In this document: one piece after another, positions 16,526 to 24,537 of the stretch
Layout: every line of letters begins with the position of its first letter
How positions within the stretch are numbered: the first letter of the stretch is position 1
Virus record (IMG/VR): IMGVR_UViG_3300045051_000275
Span: 1 to 42,008 of that record
Direction: 5' to 3' (one strand)
DNA length: 42,008 nucleotides
Origin: a virus
The notes under the pieces: model-generated
Told to the model about the DNA's origin: nothing
What the model saw: the letters and a program-made list of their open reading frames with translations, nothing else
Databases searched by the model: none
Translations under genes and position numbers: made by a program

Positions 16526-17061
16526 CCCTGCCCCCTCTCGTCAGCGTGGTCGTCCCCGTCCGGGTCGCTGATGCGGCACCGGCGCGGCGAGGCGTGCGGG
16601 TCGCGCCGCCCGGTCATGGCCGCGTGGTCCTCCTCGAGCGCGCGCAGCCGCCGGTCCATCTCGGGCAGCGACTGCACCATCGCGGCGATCCGCTTCACCT
16701 CGCCGAGGACGTCCGCCATCCCGCGGTCGAGGTCGGCGAGCGCGGACTCGAGGGGCCGGTGGTTTTCGGCCGCGGCGAGCTTGTGCGCACCGGCGAGCCG
16801 GTCATGGTCCCCGACGACGCGCTCCGCCTCCCGGGTGATCCGGGTGCCGGACCAGCGCCAGAGGGCGATGAGCACGGCGACCCAGACGGTGAGGTTTGCG
16901 ATCGCGAGGTACGCCAGCCGATCGACGACGAGCGTCGCCACGTGAGCGTCGCTCCGCGCCTGGGAGACCGCCTGGGCAAGCGCCGCCGTCCCCGTCGAGA
17001 GGACGAGGAGCAGCGTCCCGAGGACGAGGACGCCGGGGGCGGCGCGGCGCATCCGCTTCAC
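16522..17061 (-). CDS. Membrane protein with coiled coil, lysis cassette (holin or spanin candidate)
   Basis: A 179-residue protein from GTG 17061 (GTGA overlap). Residues 11-29 are hydrophobic (signal anchor or signal peptide with a possible cleavage after ALA), residues 48-68 form a second membrane segment, and residues 75-148 are charged and helical, probably a coiled coil. The C-terminal end is hydrophilic and rich in Asp and Arg. It sits directly upstream of the endolysin. Its length and coiled coil could suit an inner-membrane spanin or a large holin; I cannot decide which. Confidence 0.6.
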   Translation of the reverse strand: MKRMRRAAPGVLVLGTLLLVLSTGTAALAQAVSQARSDAHVATLVVDRLAYLAIANLTVWVAVLIALWRWSGTRITREAERVVGDHDRLAGAHKLAAAENHRPLESALADLDRGMADVLGEVKRIAAMVQSLPEMDRRLRALEEDHAAMTGRRDPHASPRRCRISDPDGDDHADERGQG

Positions 17062-17354
17062 GGCTTCGGGTTCCCCTTGTCGAGCCACGGGATCCCGCTC
17101 ACGACGTCGGGCATCGCGAGTCGGACGAGGAGCCCGAGGCCCGTCAGCGCGGCCGACGCGAGCCGGGCCACGAGGAGGACCCAGGTCGGGAGCGTGATCC
17201 CGAGGGCGGCCGCCTCCGGCGCGACGAGCGTGACGAGCCAGAGGACGAGCGCTGCGCCGAGGATCCAGACGAGGCGGGAGTCCCGGGGCGACTTGACGGG
17301 GACGGAGACCGTGGCGGGAGTCGGAGGCTGCGCGCTCATCGTCGTCGCCTCCAT
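17058..17354 (-). CDS. Small two-helix membrane protein, holin candidate
   Basis: A 98-residue protein with two predicted transmembrane segments, about residues 28-51 (VWILGAALVLWLVTLVA) and 54-80, a hydrophilic N-terminus and a short charged C-terminal tail (GIPWLDKGNPKP). Size, topology and position two genes before the endolysin match class II-like holins. Its ATG overlaps the TGA of the preceding gene (TGATG), and a second ATG at codon 6 might give a dual start, as in some holins; that is speculative. Confidence 0.6.
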   Translation of the reverse strand: MEATTMSAQPPTPATVSVPVKSPRDSRLVWILGAALVLWLVTLVAPEAAALGITLPTWVLLVARLASAALTGLGLLVRLAMPDVVSGIPWLDKGNPKP

Positions 17355-17704
17355 CAGGTCCGAGGGTCCTCGACGGCAGCCCTCGCGGCCGCGATGCGCG
17401 CCGGCGTCCAGTCCTCGACCTCGGGGGCGCCGAGGATCGCCTTCTCGGCGTGGTCCAGCCCGAGCCCGAGCGCCGTCGCAGCGATGGGGATCAGCGGGCC
17501 GGTGAAGATGCCGGCGGTCTTCCCCGCGGCGAGGAGGCCCTTCAGGACGGCGATGACCGTCAGCCACGTGTGGCGGTTCGCCTTCGGCTCCTCGGACGGG
17601 ATCTCGCCCTGGGCGACGACGAGGAAGACGCCGGGGTTGGCGGCCTTCAGCGCGGCGAGGTCGGCCTCGTCGAGGCGCGGGGGGATGACGAGAGCGGTGT
17701 TCAT
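17354..17704 (-). CDS. Hypothetical protein with hydrophobic centre
   Basis: A 116-residue protein. Residues 47-88 are largely hydrophobic with Gly (TVIAVLKGLLAAGKTAGIF, then a Pro/Ala/Leu stretch), which could span a membrane once or twice; both ends are polar. It is coupled to the lipoprotein gene before it and the holin candidate after it. No family recognised; a lysis accessory role is suggested by location only. Confidence 0.55.
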   Translation of the reverse strand: MNTALVIPPRLDEADLAALKAANPGVFLVVAQGEIPSEEPKANRHTWLTVIAVLKGLLAAGKTAGIFTGPLIPIAATALGLGLDHAEKAILGAPEVEDWTPARIAAARAAVEDPRT

Positions 17705-18459
17705 CGGGGGACCCCCTGCACGTACAGGTCGCCCGCGTTGACGGTCTGGCAGTGGACGAGCGTCGACACCCACGCGCCTCCGCCCAGCGGCCGGTGCCAG
17801 TTGCACCCGTCGAAGTAGCCCTCCGGCTGGAGAACCGTCGAGTAGCGCGCGAACGGCTGCACCGCGGCGCGCCAGTCGATCTCGCCCGCGGGCTGGAGGA
17901 CGGAGACGACCGTCGGCTTCGTCAGCGGCTTCGGCGTGAGCCCCGCCCCCGCCGCCTCGAAGAAGGCCCCGATCGTGTCGGCCGTCCCCTGCGAGACGAC
18001 CCCGAGGGAGACCGCGGCGCGGAGCAGCTCGGGGAGCGCGGGGCGGACAGCGGCAGCGATCCCGGCGAGCCCGCGCCCCTCGCTCCCGGCCTTCCACGCG
18101 GAGAGCCCGTCCCACGCCGCGCGAAGGCCCGAGGCGGACGCGAGGAGGGCCGTCCGGCGCTTCGCGTGGACGTCGGCGGGTTCGGCCCCGGCCTTGGCGT
18201 CGTGAGCCCGCACGGCGGCGTTGTGGACGTCCTGGAGGACGCTCAGCGCGTCCCCGGCGATGTCCTGCGCCTGCACCGTGGCGGCCGGGACGACGGCGCC
18301 GGTGGACGTCGTGACGGGCGGGCGGGGACCGCAGCCCGGCAGGGAGAGCACCGCGAGGGCGAGAAGAAGCGCGGGCAGCGCGCGGGAGATAAGCACGCGC
18401 CGCCCGCTCCGGGACACGGACCCCGTGGGAGTGGGCACGGGGAGGGAGTTCAGGCTCAT
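17701..18459 (-). CDS. Lipoprotein
   Basis: A 252-residue protein with a long basic N-region, a hydrophobic core (ALPALLLALAVLSLPGCG) and a lipobox LPGC whose Cys is residue 43, so it should be processed by signal peptidase II and anchored in a membrane. The mature part begins with Pro/Val/Thr, has a helical middle (ALSVLQDVHNAAVRAHD) and two Cys near the C-terminus (residues 219 and 237). It is much longer than typical Rz1-type outer spanins. In a lysis-adjacent cassette it may act in outer-membrane disruption or in surface modification; function unknown. Confidence 0.65.
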   Translation of the reverse strand: MSLNSLPVPTPTGSVSRSGRRVLISRALPALLLALAVLSLPGCGPRPPVTTSTGAVVPAATVQAQDIAGDALSVLQDVHNAAVRAHDAKAGAEPADVHAKRRTALLASASGLRAAWDGLSAWKAGSEGRGLAGIAAAVRPALPELLRAAVSLGVVSQGTADTIGAFFEAAGAGLTPKPLTKPTVVSVLQPAGEIDWRAAVQPFARYSTVLQPEGYFDGCNWHRPLGGGAWVSTLVHCQTVNAGDLYVQGVPR

Positions 18460-18827
18460 CGAACCCTCACGAGCGTGTATGCGGTCGGCGTAGCGCCTTC
18501 CGCGGAGTAGATGAGGATCTCGACCGGAACCCCGTCCGGCCAGCGAAGGGTCTGCCCGACGGCTGGAGTTCCGACCAGCATCGGCGCTGGCAGCAGCCGC
18601 AGCAGCGGCGTCCGCTCGCACGCGCAGGGCGCGGCCGTAGCGGTCGGCGCCGGCGTCGAGGTCGGCGAGGGCGTCGGCAGAGCGGCGGTCGGGGTCGCCG
18701 TCGGGGCGGGCGTGACGGTCGCGGTCGGCCGTACCGTCGGGCGCGGCGTAGCCGTCGGCCGGGGCGTCCACTGCGCCTCGGCCGAGCAGCACGCCATGAC
18801 CGCGATGACCCACGCCAGCTTCCTCAC
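18456..18827 (-). CDS. Exported Pro/Thr-rich protein
   Basis: A 123-residue protein from a GTG (GTGA overlap). Residues 1-18 form a short signal sequence (MRKLAWVIAVMACCSAEA, reading the GTG as Met) with either signal peptidase I cleavage after AEA or a weak lipobox at VMAC. Residues 20-68 are PT/PA repeats resembling a mucin-like or cell-wall-spanning stalk. The C-terminal 50 residues are beta-like (GQTLRWPDGVPVEILIY). It may display a small domain at the cell surface. No homologue recognised. Confidence 0.6.
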   Translation of the reverse strand: MRKLAWVIAVMACCSAEAQWTPRPTATPRPTVRPTATVTPAPTATPTAALPTPSPTSTPAPTATAAPCACERTPLLRLLPAPMLVGTPAVGQTLRWPDGVPVEILIYSAEGATPTAYTLVRVR

Positions 18828-19324
18828 TCGGTGTCGCCGCTCGCCCCGCCGCCGCTCTGGGAGACGAGGATCTGCTCGTCAATGAACCGCTGGATCGTGT
18901 AGCCCGCGAACGAGGCCCGCGCCGCACCGTTCACGCCGAACGACGCGCCGTCGTAGTTCACCGGGCTAAAGAGACCAGTCAGCAGGCCGAAGCCAGCGAA
19001 CTCCGGGTCGAGGTAGAGGTAGAAGGCCACGAGCTTCTGGTCGCCCGCCTTGAGCCGCTCGATCTCGACCCAGGCTTCGTCGTAGGAACTGTCGGCGATG
19101 TAGCCGCCCCGCCAGTTGACACCGTGGATGGCGCGCTGGAACGCCTCCTCGGCGTCGGGCGAGGTCATGTCGCCCGTCCACTGGTTGACGTTGCGGACGG
19201 CGGGGCGCACGAAGCGGAAGAGGCCGTCGGTCGGAACCGTGGCCGGAGCCGCAGCGGGCGCGAGCTTCGCCTCGATGGCATCGAGGCGGGCGAGGATGAG
19301 GTCCAGCTTGTCGTCGTAGCTCAT
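18824..19324 (-). CDS. Hypothetical protein with N-terminal coiled coil
   Basis: A 166-residue protein. It begins with a short helix (DDKLDLILARLDAIEAKLAP) that may trimerise, an Ala/Pro linker, and then a globular region with NQWTGDMTSPDAEEAFQRAI and AFYLYLDPEFAGFG. A trimeric coiled coil followed by a compact domain is common among virion decoration or fibre-attached proteins, but nothing identifies this one. Both ends overlap neighbours by 4 bases. Confidence 0.6.
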   Translation of the reverse strand: MSYDDKLDLILARLDAIEAKLAPAAAPATVPTDGLFRFVRPAVRNVNQWTGDMTSPDAEEAFQRAIHGVNWRGGYIADSSYDEAWVEIERLKAGDQKLVAFYLYLDPEFAGFGLLTGLFSPVNYDGASFGVNGAARASFAGYTIQRFIDEQILVSQSGGGASGDTE

Positions 19325-19611
19325 TTCGACAGACTCCTGACGTTGAGCGCCGTCGCGCCGAGGCGCAGGGCGGCGAAGCACCACAGGAAGACCTGCGCGC
19401 CCGTGGGCGAGACCGTCCCGCCCCAGAGCGCGAGGCCGATGACCGCGACCGACAGCAGCGCCGACCCGAGGACGACGTGCCGCCCGAACAGCGCCGCCGC
19501 CCACGGGTTGCCCTCGCGCAGCCCGCGCCGCAGCGCGACCGCCGTGGTCACGCAGTCCGCGGCGCTGCCGAGGAGCGCGGCGGAGGCGGCGAGGAGGAGC
19601 GGCGCGGTCAT
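19321..19611 (-). CDS. Small integral membrane protein, DUF5658-like
   Basis: A 96-residue protein with three to four hydrophobic segments. The stretch ADCVTTAVALRRGLREGNPW, with Asp followed by Thr and then E-x-NP, matches the pattern of DUF5658-type membrane proteins found in bacteria. It starts right after the stop of the upstream gene. It could be a holin-like or host-derived membrane protein; position between virion-like and exported proteins does not settle the role. Confidence 0.6.
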   Translation of the reverse strand: MTAPLLLAASAALLGSAADCVTTAVALRRGLREGNPWAAALFGRHVVLGSALLSVAVIGLALWGGTVSPTGAQVFLWCFAALRLGATALNVRSLSK

Positions 19612-19881
19612 CTACGCCAGCTCGAAGAGCTTGATGACGGTCGCCTCCTTCGAGTCGACCCACGCCTTCACGGCGGCGTACGTCGAGGCGTCGGTCAGAC
19701 CCTCAAGCTGCGCCTCGATGGTCAGGAAGCGGTTGATGTCGGCGCGTCCGTCCCGGTACGCCTTGACGAGCGCCCACTGCGCGGCGGACGGCGAAGCGCC
19801 GGGGTCCGCGAAGTAGGAGCAGTAGGCGTTCATCGCCGCGCCGAGCTTCGTGCCGAGCTGTTCCGATTCGGGGAAGGCCAT
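19612..19881 (-). CDS. Hypothetical small helical protein
   Basis: An 89-residue, mostly helical protein (NAYCSYFADPGASPSAAQWA, then INRFLTIEAQLEGLTDAST). Its ATG follows the TAA of the fibre-like gene without a gap. No signal peptide and no known motif. Probably made together with the fibre-like protein. Confidence 0.55.
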   Translation of the reverse strand: MAFPESEQLGTKLGAAMNAYCSYFADPGASPSAAQWALVKAYRDGRADINRFLTIEAQLEGLTDASTYAAVKAWVDSKEATVIKLFELA

Positions 19882-21543
19882 TTAGTACCTCACCATCAGC
19901 ACGCCCGTGGACGTGCGGTAAACGTCGCCAGCGGCAAGTCCGCCGGTCGTGGCTGCTGCGTTGTCGGCGTAGGTGGGGAGGTTCGGGAGGTTCACGCCGT
20001 TCGGTCCGAAGATCGCGCGCGCCGTCGCCGTCTGCGCTCCCGTGCCCGAAGTCGTCGTCGCTGGCGTCGAGATCGTCAGCGTGGACGGCGTGCCGGTGCC
20101 GGTGCCGATGCCGGAGGTGATGGTTGCGTTCGCCCCGCCGACGTTGGTGTCCGTGCCAGAGCGGCCGTCCGCCGCGAGCGTGTGCGTGTAGGCGGTGGGG
20201 GTGCCGGAGGCTGCGCCCCAGGCGGGGTTCGCGGCGGCCTTGCGGCGGAAATAAGTGTCTCCGGTGTTGGTCTCTGTGGCCGCAGAGGAAAATCCAATGT
20301 ATCCGGTGTTCTTTACCCAGACACCGTCTACGGACAGTGTGCCAACCCAGAGACCGCCGTCGTACCAAGTAAGCGGACGGGAGGTGTTGTTGTTCCCGGC
20401 GCCGCCAATGAGCACTCCGGTCAGCGCAGATCCGAAGCCGGCGCCCCGAATGAATCCGTAAACATTGATGTACCCGCGCTGAAGCGGCCCCGTGGCCCAC
20501 GTTGCTGTGCCTACGCTCTGGCCGGCGTATAGGTTGATCGCCCCACCGTCAGCGTCACCGCTCGTGCGGTTCGCTGCGTTGCCGCCGGAAATCGTCACAT
20601 CGCCGCCGCGCGCAGAACCGTTGGTGTCCGTGCTCGCCACCGCCGGACTCGCCGTGATCGTGACCGCCTTGCCCGCCTGCGACGCGCCTGTAGTGGCCGC
20701 AGGAGCGGTCGCGGTGAGCCCGAGCGCCGTGCCCGCCGTCGTGGCTACCGCGCCAGCCGAGGCTTCCGTCAGCCCGGACGCCACGAGGTTCGTCCCGTCC
20801 GACTTCGCCAGCACGTTCGCGCCCGCGCTGTTCGTCACCCCGCCGCCCGACACCGTCTGCCAAGTCGCGTCGGCCCTGAGGTACTTGGCCTGATCCCCAG
20901 CCGACGACGCAGGCACCAGCCCAGCTGCGCCGCCGGAGCCAGCGGAAGCCGCCGTCATCGTCGCGACGCTGCCGGTCAGCGCCTTGGCCGCGAGGTTCAG
21001 CGTCAGCGGCGCGGTGCCGGAAGCAGAGGTCAGGCCGTCGGAGGCGGTCGAGGCGTTGCCGGTCAGCGCGCCCGTGAACGTCGTCGCTGAGACCGCCGGA
21101 GCCGTGATGCTCCCGTCGTGCGCGATGTGCCCGAGCGCCCCGTTCGCCGAGGTCTGCCACTGGAATATGTGATTGGTGCCGGACGAGTAGGCGCGCGCCG
21201 TCAGCGGAACGAGGTCCGTCAAGGGTGTCAGCGTGAACGGACCGACGAGGCTGAGCGACTTGCTCGCCTTCGTCCAGGTCAGCCCGTCGGTCCCTGCGAG
21301 GACGGCGCCCCCGTCGTTGAACTGCAGCTGCGTGTCCGCTCCGGCCGCGCCGGCAGCCGGGGCCGCGACCCATTCGGTGCCGGTCTCCCCGCCGTTGACG
21401 GCCAGCACCTTCCCCGTGTTCCCCGCGAGCGAGGGGAGCGAGGACGGCGGCGTCTGGATCTCCGACCAGCCGGCGACGATGTCGTCCCACTGCGCGAAGG
21501 CCGGCGCCGCGGCGAGGAGCAGCGCGGCGAGGAGCTTCTTCAC
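19882..21543 (-). CDS. Fibre-like protein with a Sec signal peptide
   Basis: A 553-residue protein from GTG 21543 (GTGA overlap). The N-terminus is a textbook signal peptide (KKLLAALLLAAAPAFAQ, cleavage after AFA). The body is a Gly/Ala/Thr-rich phage-fibre type sequence: TQLQFNDGGAVLAGTDGL, SAGDQAKYLRADATWQTV and GINLYAGQ-like elements, ending GGLAAGDVYRTSTGVLMVRY, which is typical of fibre C-termini. Virion fibres are assembled in the cytoplasm, so export is odd. It may be placed on the surface of the lysogen or infected cell. The preceding gene also has a signal peptide. Confidence 0.7.
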   Translation of the reverse strand: MKKLLAALLLAAAPAFAQWDDIVAGWSEIQTPPSSLPSLAGNTGKVLAVNGGETGTEWVAAPAAGAAGADTQLQFNDGGAVLAGTDGLTWTKASKSLSLVGPFTLTPLTDLVPLTARAYSSGTNHIFQWQTSANGALGHIAHDGSITAPAVSATTFTGALTGNASTASDGLTSASGTAPLTLNLAAKALTGSVATMTAASAGSGGAAGLVPASSAGDQAKYLRADATWQTVSGGGVTNSAGANVLAKSDGTNLVASGLTEASAGAVATTAGTALGLTATAPAATTGASQAGKAVTITASPAVASTDTNGSARGGDVTISGGNAANRTSGDADGGAINLYAGQSVGTATWATGPLQRGYINVYGFIRGAGFGSALTGVLIGGAGNNNTSRPLTWYDGGLWVGTLSVDGVWVKNTGYIGFSSAATETNTGDTYFRRKAAANPAWGAASGTPTAYTHTLAADGRSGTDTNVGGANATITSGIGTGTGTPSTLTISTPATTTSGTGAQTATARAIFGPNGVNLPNLPTYADNAAATTGGLAAGDVYRTSTGVLMVRY

Positions 21544-21890
21544 TTGAGCACCACCGTGCATCCGACCTTCCCCGTGGACATGCCGGACAGCCCGACGACG
21601 AGCTTCGTGCCGACGGGCCCGGCGAAGGTCTTGACGGTCGTCGGCGTCGCGTACTGCTTCAGGAGCACCAGCGGGCCGCCGCGGTCCGAGTCGTAGTAGA
21701 TGGACACGGTCCCGTCCGGCGAGCCCTCGGCCGCCCAGATGGTGACCTGCGCCGACTTGTACCCGGTCGTGTCGATGGTCGCGGTCGTGTTCGTCGCCTG
21801 CGCCGTCCAGACGAGGTTGACCTTGTCGCCCGCGGCGACCGGGCCGGCGAGGATGACCGCGACGAGCAGGGCGAAGAGCAGCCGCTTCAC
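21540..21890 (-). CDS. Small exported beta-rich protein
   Basis: A 116-residue protein from a GTG overlapping the upstream stop. Residues 1-20 form a signal peptide (KRLLFALLVAVILAGPVAAG). The mature part is short beta strands (VNLVWTAQATNTTATID, VTIWAAEGSPDGTVSIYYDS), suggesting a small beta sandwich. It is co-translated with the exported fibre-like protein and may be its partner at the cell surface or in the periplasm. Function unknown. Confidence 0.65.
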   Translation of the reverse strand: MKRLLFALLVAVILAGPVAAGDKVNLVWTAQATNTTATIDTTGYKSAQVTIWAAEGSPDGTVSIYYDSDRGGPLVLLKQYATPTTVKTFAGPVGTKLVVGLSGMSTGKVGCTVVLK

Positions 21891-22075
21891 GACTCCACCT
21901 CCTCGGTCTCGAGCTCGGGGAAGGCGTAGACCCGCCCGTCGGCGAAGGTGACGGACCGGGCCTCCGCGTCCACGCTCGCGACGACGCCGATGACGTTCAC
22001 GCCGTGCGGCGCGCGGAGGAGCACCTCCTGCCCCGGCGTGAGGGTGACGGACTCGAAGGTGTCGAAGGGTTCCAT
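21887..22075 (-). CDS. Small beta-barrel-like hypothetical protein
   Basis: A 62-residue protein; ATG 22075 has GAGGAG 6 bases upstream. It is a run of short strands (VTLTPGQEVLLRAPHGVNVI, VTFADGRVYAFPEL) that suggests an SH3-like or OB-like small barrel. It lies after the MuF-like gene and starts the exported-protein block. Function not evident. Confidence 0.6.
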   Translation of the reverse strand: MEPFDTFESVTLTPGQEVLLRAPHGVNVIGVVASVDAEARSVTFADGRVYAFPELETEEVES

Positions 22076-22085
22076 GCGTGTCTCC

Positions 22086-22625
22086 TCAGTCGATCGGGAC
22101 AGGGCTGGCGGACCTAACACACGAAGGGTGTTGGATGGGGTTCTCGAGGAACTCCTCGATCGTCCATGTCTGGCCGTCGACCTCGCGGCAGATGTCGCAG
22201 TCGCCGTCCTGTATGTAGACGTGGGTGAAGCCGAGTTCGCGGTACGTCTCGCCCTGCCCGTAGTTCTGCGCGATGGCGACCTCGGTGCGGGCGATGACCT
22301 CAGCCCGCGCCTCGCTGAAGAGGCCGGACTCCTCGAGGCGCTTGGCGAAGTCCTGCGGCGAGAGGCCTTCGTCCATCGCCTCCTGCAGCAGCCGGTTGAC
22401 CTCGTCGCGGGTCGTCTGCTCGACGCTCCACGCGTTGTCCTTCGTGCCGATCAGCTCGGCCCCGCGCTCCTTCGCGTACTTCTTCGCGTTCGCGTCGAGG
22501 TAGTCGAACGAGATATCGAGGCCGTTGCCCGTGCCGCTGCCGGTCGCGTCGATGGACGCTGCCGAGTAGATGCCCTCGAGGGCGGAGCCGACCTCGTCGG
22601 CGAAGGTGGCCGCGGGGTCAGGCAC
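22086..22625 (-). CDS. MuF-like minor head protein
   Basis: A 179-residue protein starting at a GTG that overlaps the portal stop by 8 bases. The C-terminal half carries the Phage_Mu_F pattern: ARTEVAIAQNYGQGETYRE, a Cys pair in DGDCDICREVDGQTW and a closing IQHPSCVRSASPV. The N-terminal half is helical. MuF-type proteins sit inside the head near the portal and may be ejected with the DNA. It is shorter than Mu gpF and carries no toxin domain. Confidence 0.85.
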   Translation of the reverse strand: MPDPAATFADEVGSALEGIYSAASIDATGSGTGNGLDISFDYLDANAKKYAKERGAELIGTKDNAWSVEQTTRDEVNRLLQEAMDEGLSPQDFAKRLEESGLFSEARAEVIARTEVAIAQNYGQGETYRELGFTHVYIQDGDCDICREVDGQTWTIEEFLENPIQHPSCVRSASPVPID

Positions 22626-24537
22626 CCAGCACCTCCCTCGCCTTCGCCATCGCCTCGCCGTACTGCTTCTCGAAGAGCTTCATCGCCGCGCTCTTGACGG
22701 TCGCGACGGCCGACTCCTTCTTCGCCTCGGTCAGCGCCTTCGCCTTCTTCTCGAAGGCGGCGAGGACGTCCTCCCGGGTTCGGGCGGAGGCGAGGGCCTT
22801 GCGGATGGGGGCGGCGTCGTGCTCGCCGATGTGGTCGCAGCGGAAGGGCTCGGTGTGCTTGCCCTTGGCGAAGCGGTTGAGGGCCCATCGGCGCCAGGCG
22901 GCGCGCTCGGCCTTGGCGGCGGGCTCGTCGGGCTCGGTGAGAAGACCGACGGCATGAGCCACGACAGCATCTCGAGTGGCATCGGGGGCTCCCATCTGGG
23001 GCGGTGCGCCGAAGGCAGGCTTTGCCCCGGCCGGCGCCGCCTCGATCTGCTCGGGCGGGGTCGCGGAGAACGCGCCGACCGTGACGTACTGGTCGCCGCC
23101 CTCCGGCGCGTCGCCGAGCCCGACCGAGCGGCGGATCTCGTTTCGCGTGACGATGCCCGCCTCGAAGATCGCCCGCGTCAGGTACTGCGGGTCGATCCGG
23201 CCGGCGACCGTCTTCTCCTGCGCCATCGGCTCGAGGCCGCGCTTCGCCCTGACCTCGTCGGCCGTCAGCACCTTGGCGGCGATCAGCTTGACGTCGTTGT
23301 CCGTCTCGGCGTCGTCCTGTCCCTGTAGCCCGTCCGTGCAGATGACCTTCAGCTCCGCGGCGCCGAGGTCTTCCTGTATGACGGTCGTCAGGTTCTCCTC
23401 GAGCCACCGGACGAGCGGCGTCAGCCCGACGTCTCCCGCGTCTTCCTGCTGCGTCTCGGCCGTCGCACGGTTGACCTGCGAGACGAGGACGTGCTTCGGG
23501 ACGCCCATGTACGCGAGCACGATCGCGGCGATGGCGTCCTCTTCCTCCTTCGAGAAGGAGAACGGCTTGGCCTGCACGTAGGTCGACCCGTGCGGGAGGA
23601 CTCGCGCCTTGCGCCGCTGCCGCGGGTCGGTCAGCTCCTCGTCGAGGAACTTCTGGAACTTGATGATCTGGTCTGCCGTCCAGCCCTCGGGCGAAGACAG
23701 GAAGGCGTCAGGGATGTTGCCGTCCGTGTACCAGCCGAGGTGCGCCTGCGTCCGCTTGATCGCGGTGAGGATGATCGGGAGGATCTCCTCGATCGCCGAC
23801 GTCCCGTAGACGCCCGTGACCCGCGGGTTGTAGACCCAGTACGCGAGCTCGCCCTTGCCGTAGTCGTCGATGACCGGCGCGCTGTACCTCGTCGTCGGCA
23901 TCCCGTAGAGGATTTGCTGGTAGCCGACGACGTGCCCCCACTGGTCGAGGACGGGCTTGATGGTCTGCCCGTCGACCTGCACGTAGGAGAGCGAGCCGTT
24001 GAAGTGCCACTGCTTGAAGAAGCAGAGCGCGTCGACGGTCAGCGCCTCTTCGATCGCCTGCCCGATCCACGTCGAGAAGCCGAGGCCGTCGACCCGGTTC
24101 GGCTTCTCGAGGAAGCCCTTGACCCGATCGATCTCGCCCTGGTGCTTGCGCCGCGCCGCCGAAGACTTCGAGTCCTCGACGGGGACGACCTCGAAACGCC
24201 GCGCGCGCACCTGCTTCTTGCGGTACTCGACGGCGAGGCGGAAGTAGCTGCAGGTGTCGGCCCAAGCCCGAAGCTGGGCGAAGCTGTACGCCTTGCCGCC
24301 CTCTGTACGCGGGGTCGGGATGAGGTTGAACCCGAGCGGGTACTGGTGCTCTCGGGGCGGGTAGCCCGCAACCGGAATGCGCGGCGGGAGCGGGTCGCCG
24401 GGCCCCATGTCGATCGGCGAGTGGAGGTCGTTGTACGTGACCGGGCGGCCGTCCCAGCCGAGGATCTGCGGGACGTGGTAGCTGCCGGTCGCGGCGTAGA
24501 CCTCGGCTGCGGTGACCTGCGTGACGCGGTCGGTCAT
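22618..24537 (-). CDS. Portal protein
   Basis: A 639-residue protein encoded between large terminase and MuF-like protein. It shows the portal plan: N-terminal segment, VEYRKKQVRARRFEVVP, a wing region with GFSTWIGQAIEEALTVDALC, and stem/crown helices (FSKEEEDAIAAIVLAYMGVP followed by HVLVSQVNRATAETQ). The last 110 residues (from PDATRDAVVAHAVGLL) are an extra helical region with a basic face, possibly an internal crown or a remnant of a longer head protein. The portal forms the dodecameric DNA gate. Start ATG overlaps the terminase stop (ATGA). Confidence 0.88.
   Translation of the reverse strand: MTDRVTQVTAAEVYAATGSYHVPQILGWDGRPVTYNDLHSPIDMGPGDPLPPRIPVAGYPPREHQYPLGFNLIPTPRTEGGKAYSFAQLRAWADTCSYFRLAVEYRKKQVRARRFEVVPVEDSKSSAARRKHQGEIDRVKGFLEKPNRVDGLGFSTWIGQAIEEALTVDALCFFKQWHFNGSLSYVQVDGQTIKPVLDQWGHVVGYQQILYGMPTTRYSAPVIDDYGKGELAYWVYNPRVTGVYGTSAIEEILPIILTAIKRTQAHLGWYTDGNIPDAFLSSPEGWTADQIIKFQKFLDEELTDPRQRRKARVLPHGSTYVQAKPFSFSKEEEDAIAAIVLAYMGVPKHVLVSQVNRATAETQQEDAGDVGLTPLVRWLEENLTTVIQEDLGAAELKVICTDGLQGQDDAETDNDVKLIAAKVLTADEVRAKRGLEPMAQEKTVAGRIDPQYLTRAIFEAGIVTRNEIRRSVGLGDAPEGGDQYVTVGAFSATPPEQIEAAPAGAKPAFGAPPQMGAPDATRDAVVAHAVGLLTEPDEPAAKAERAAWRRWALNRFAKGKHTEPFRCDHIGEHDAAPIRKALASARTREDVLAAFEKKAKALTEAKKESAVATVKSAAMKLFEKQYGEAMAKAREVLGA

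Noticed and set aside
17701-18459. Outer-membrane spanin (Rz1)
   Set aside because: It has a lipobox but is about four times longer than Rz1-type proteins and is not nested in a clear Rz gene, so only lipoprotein is claimed.
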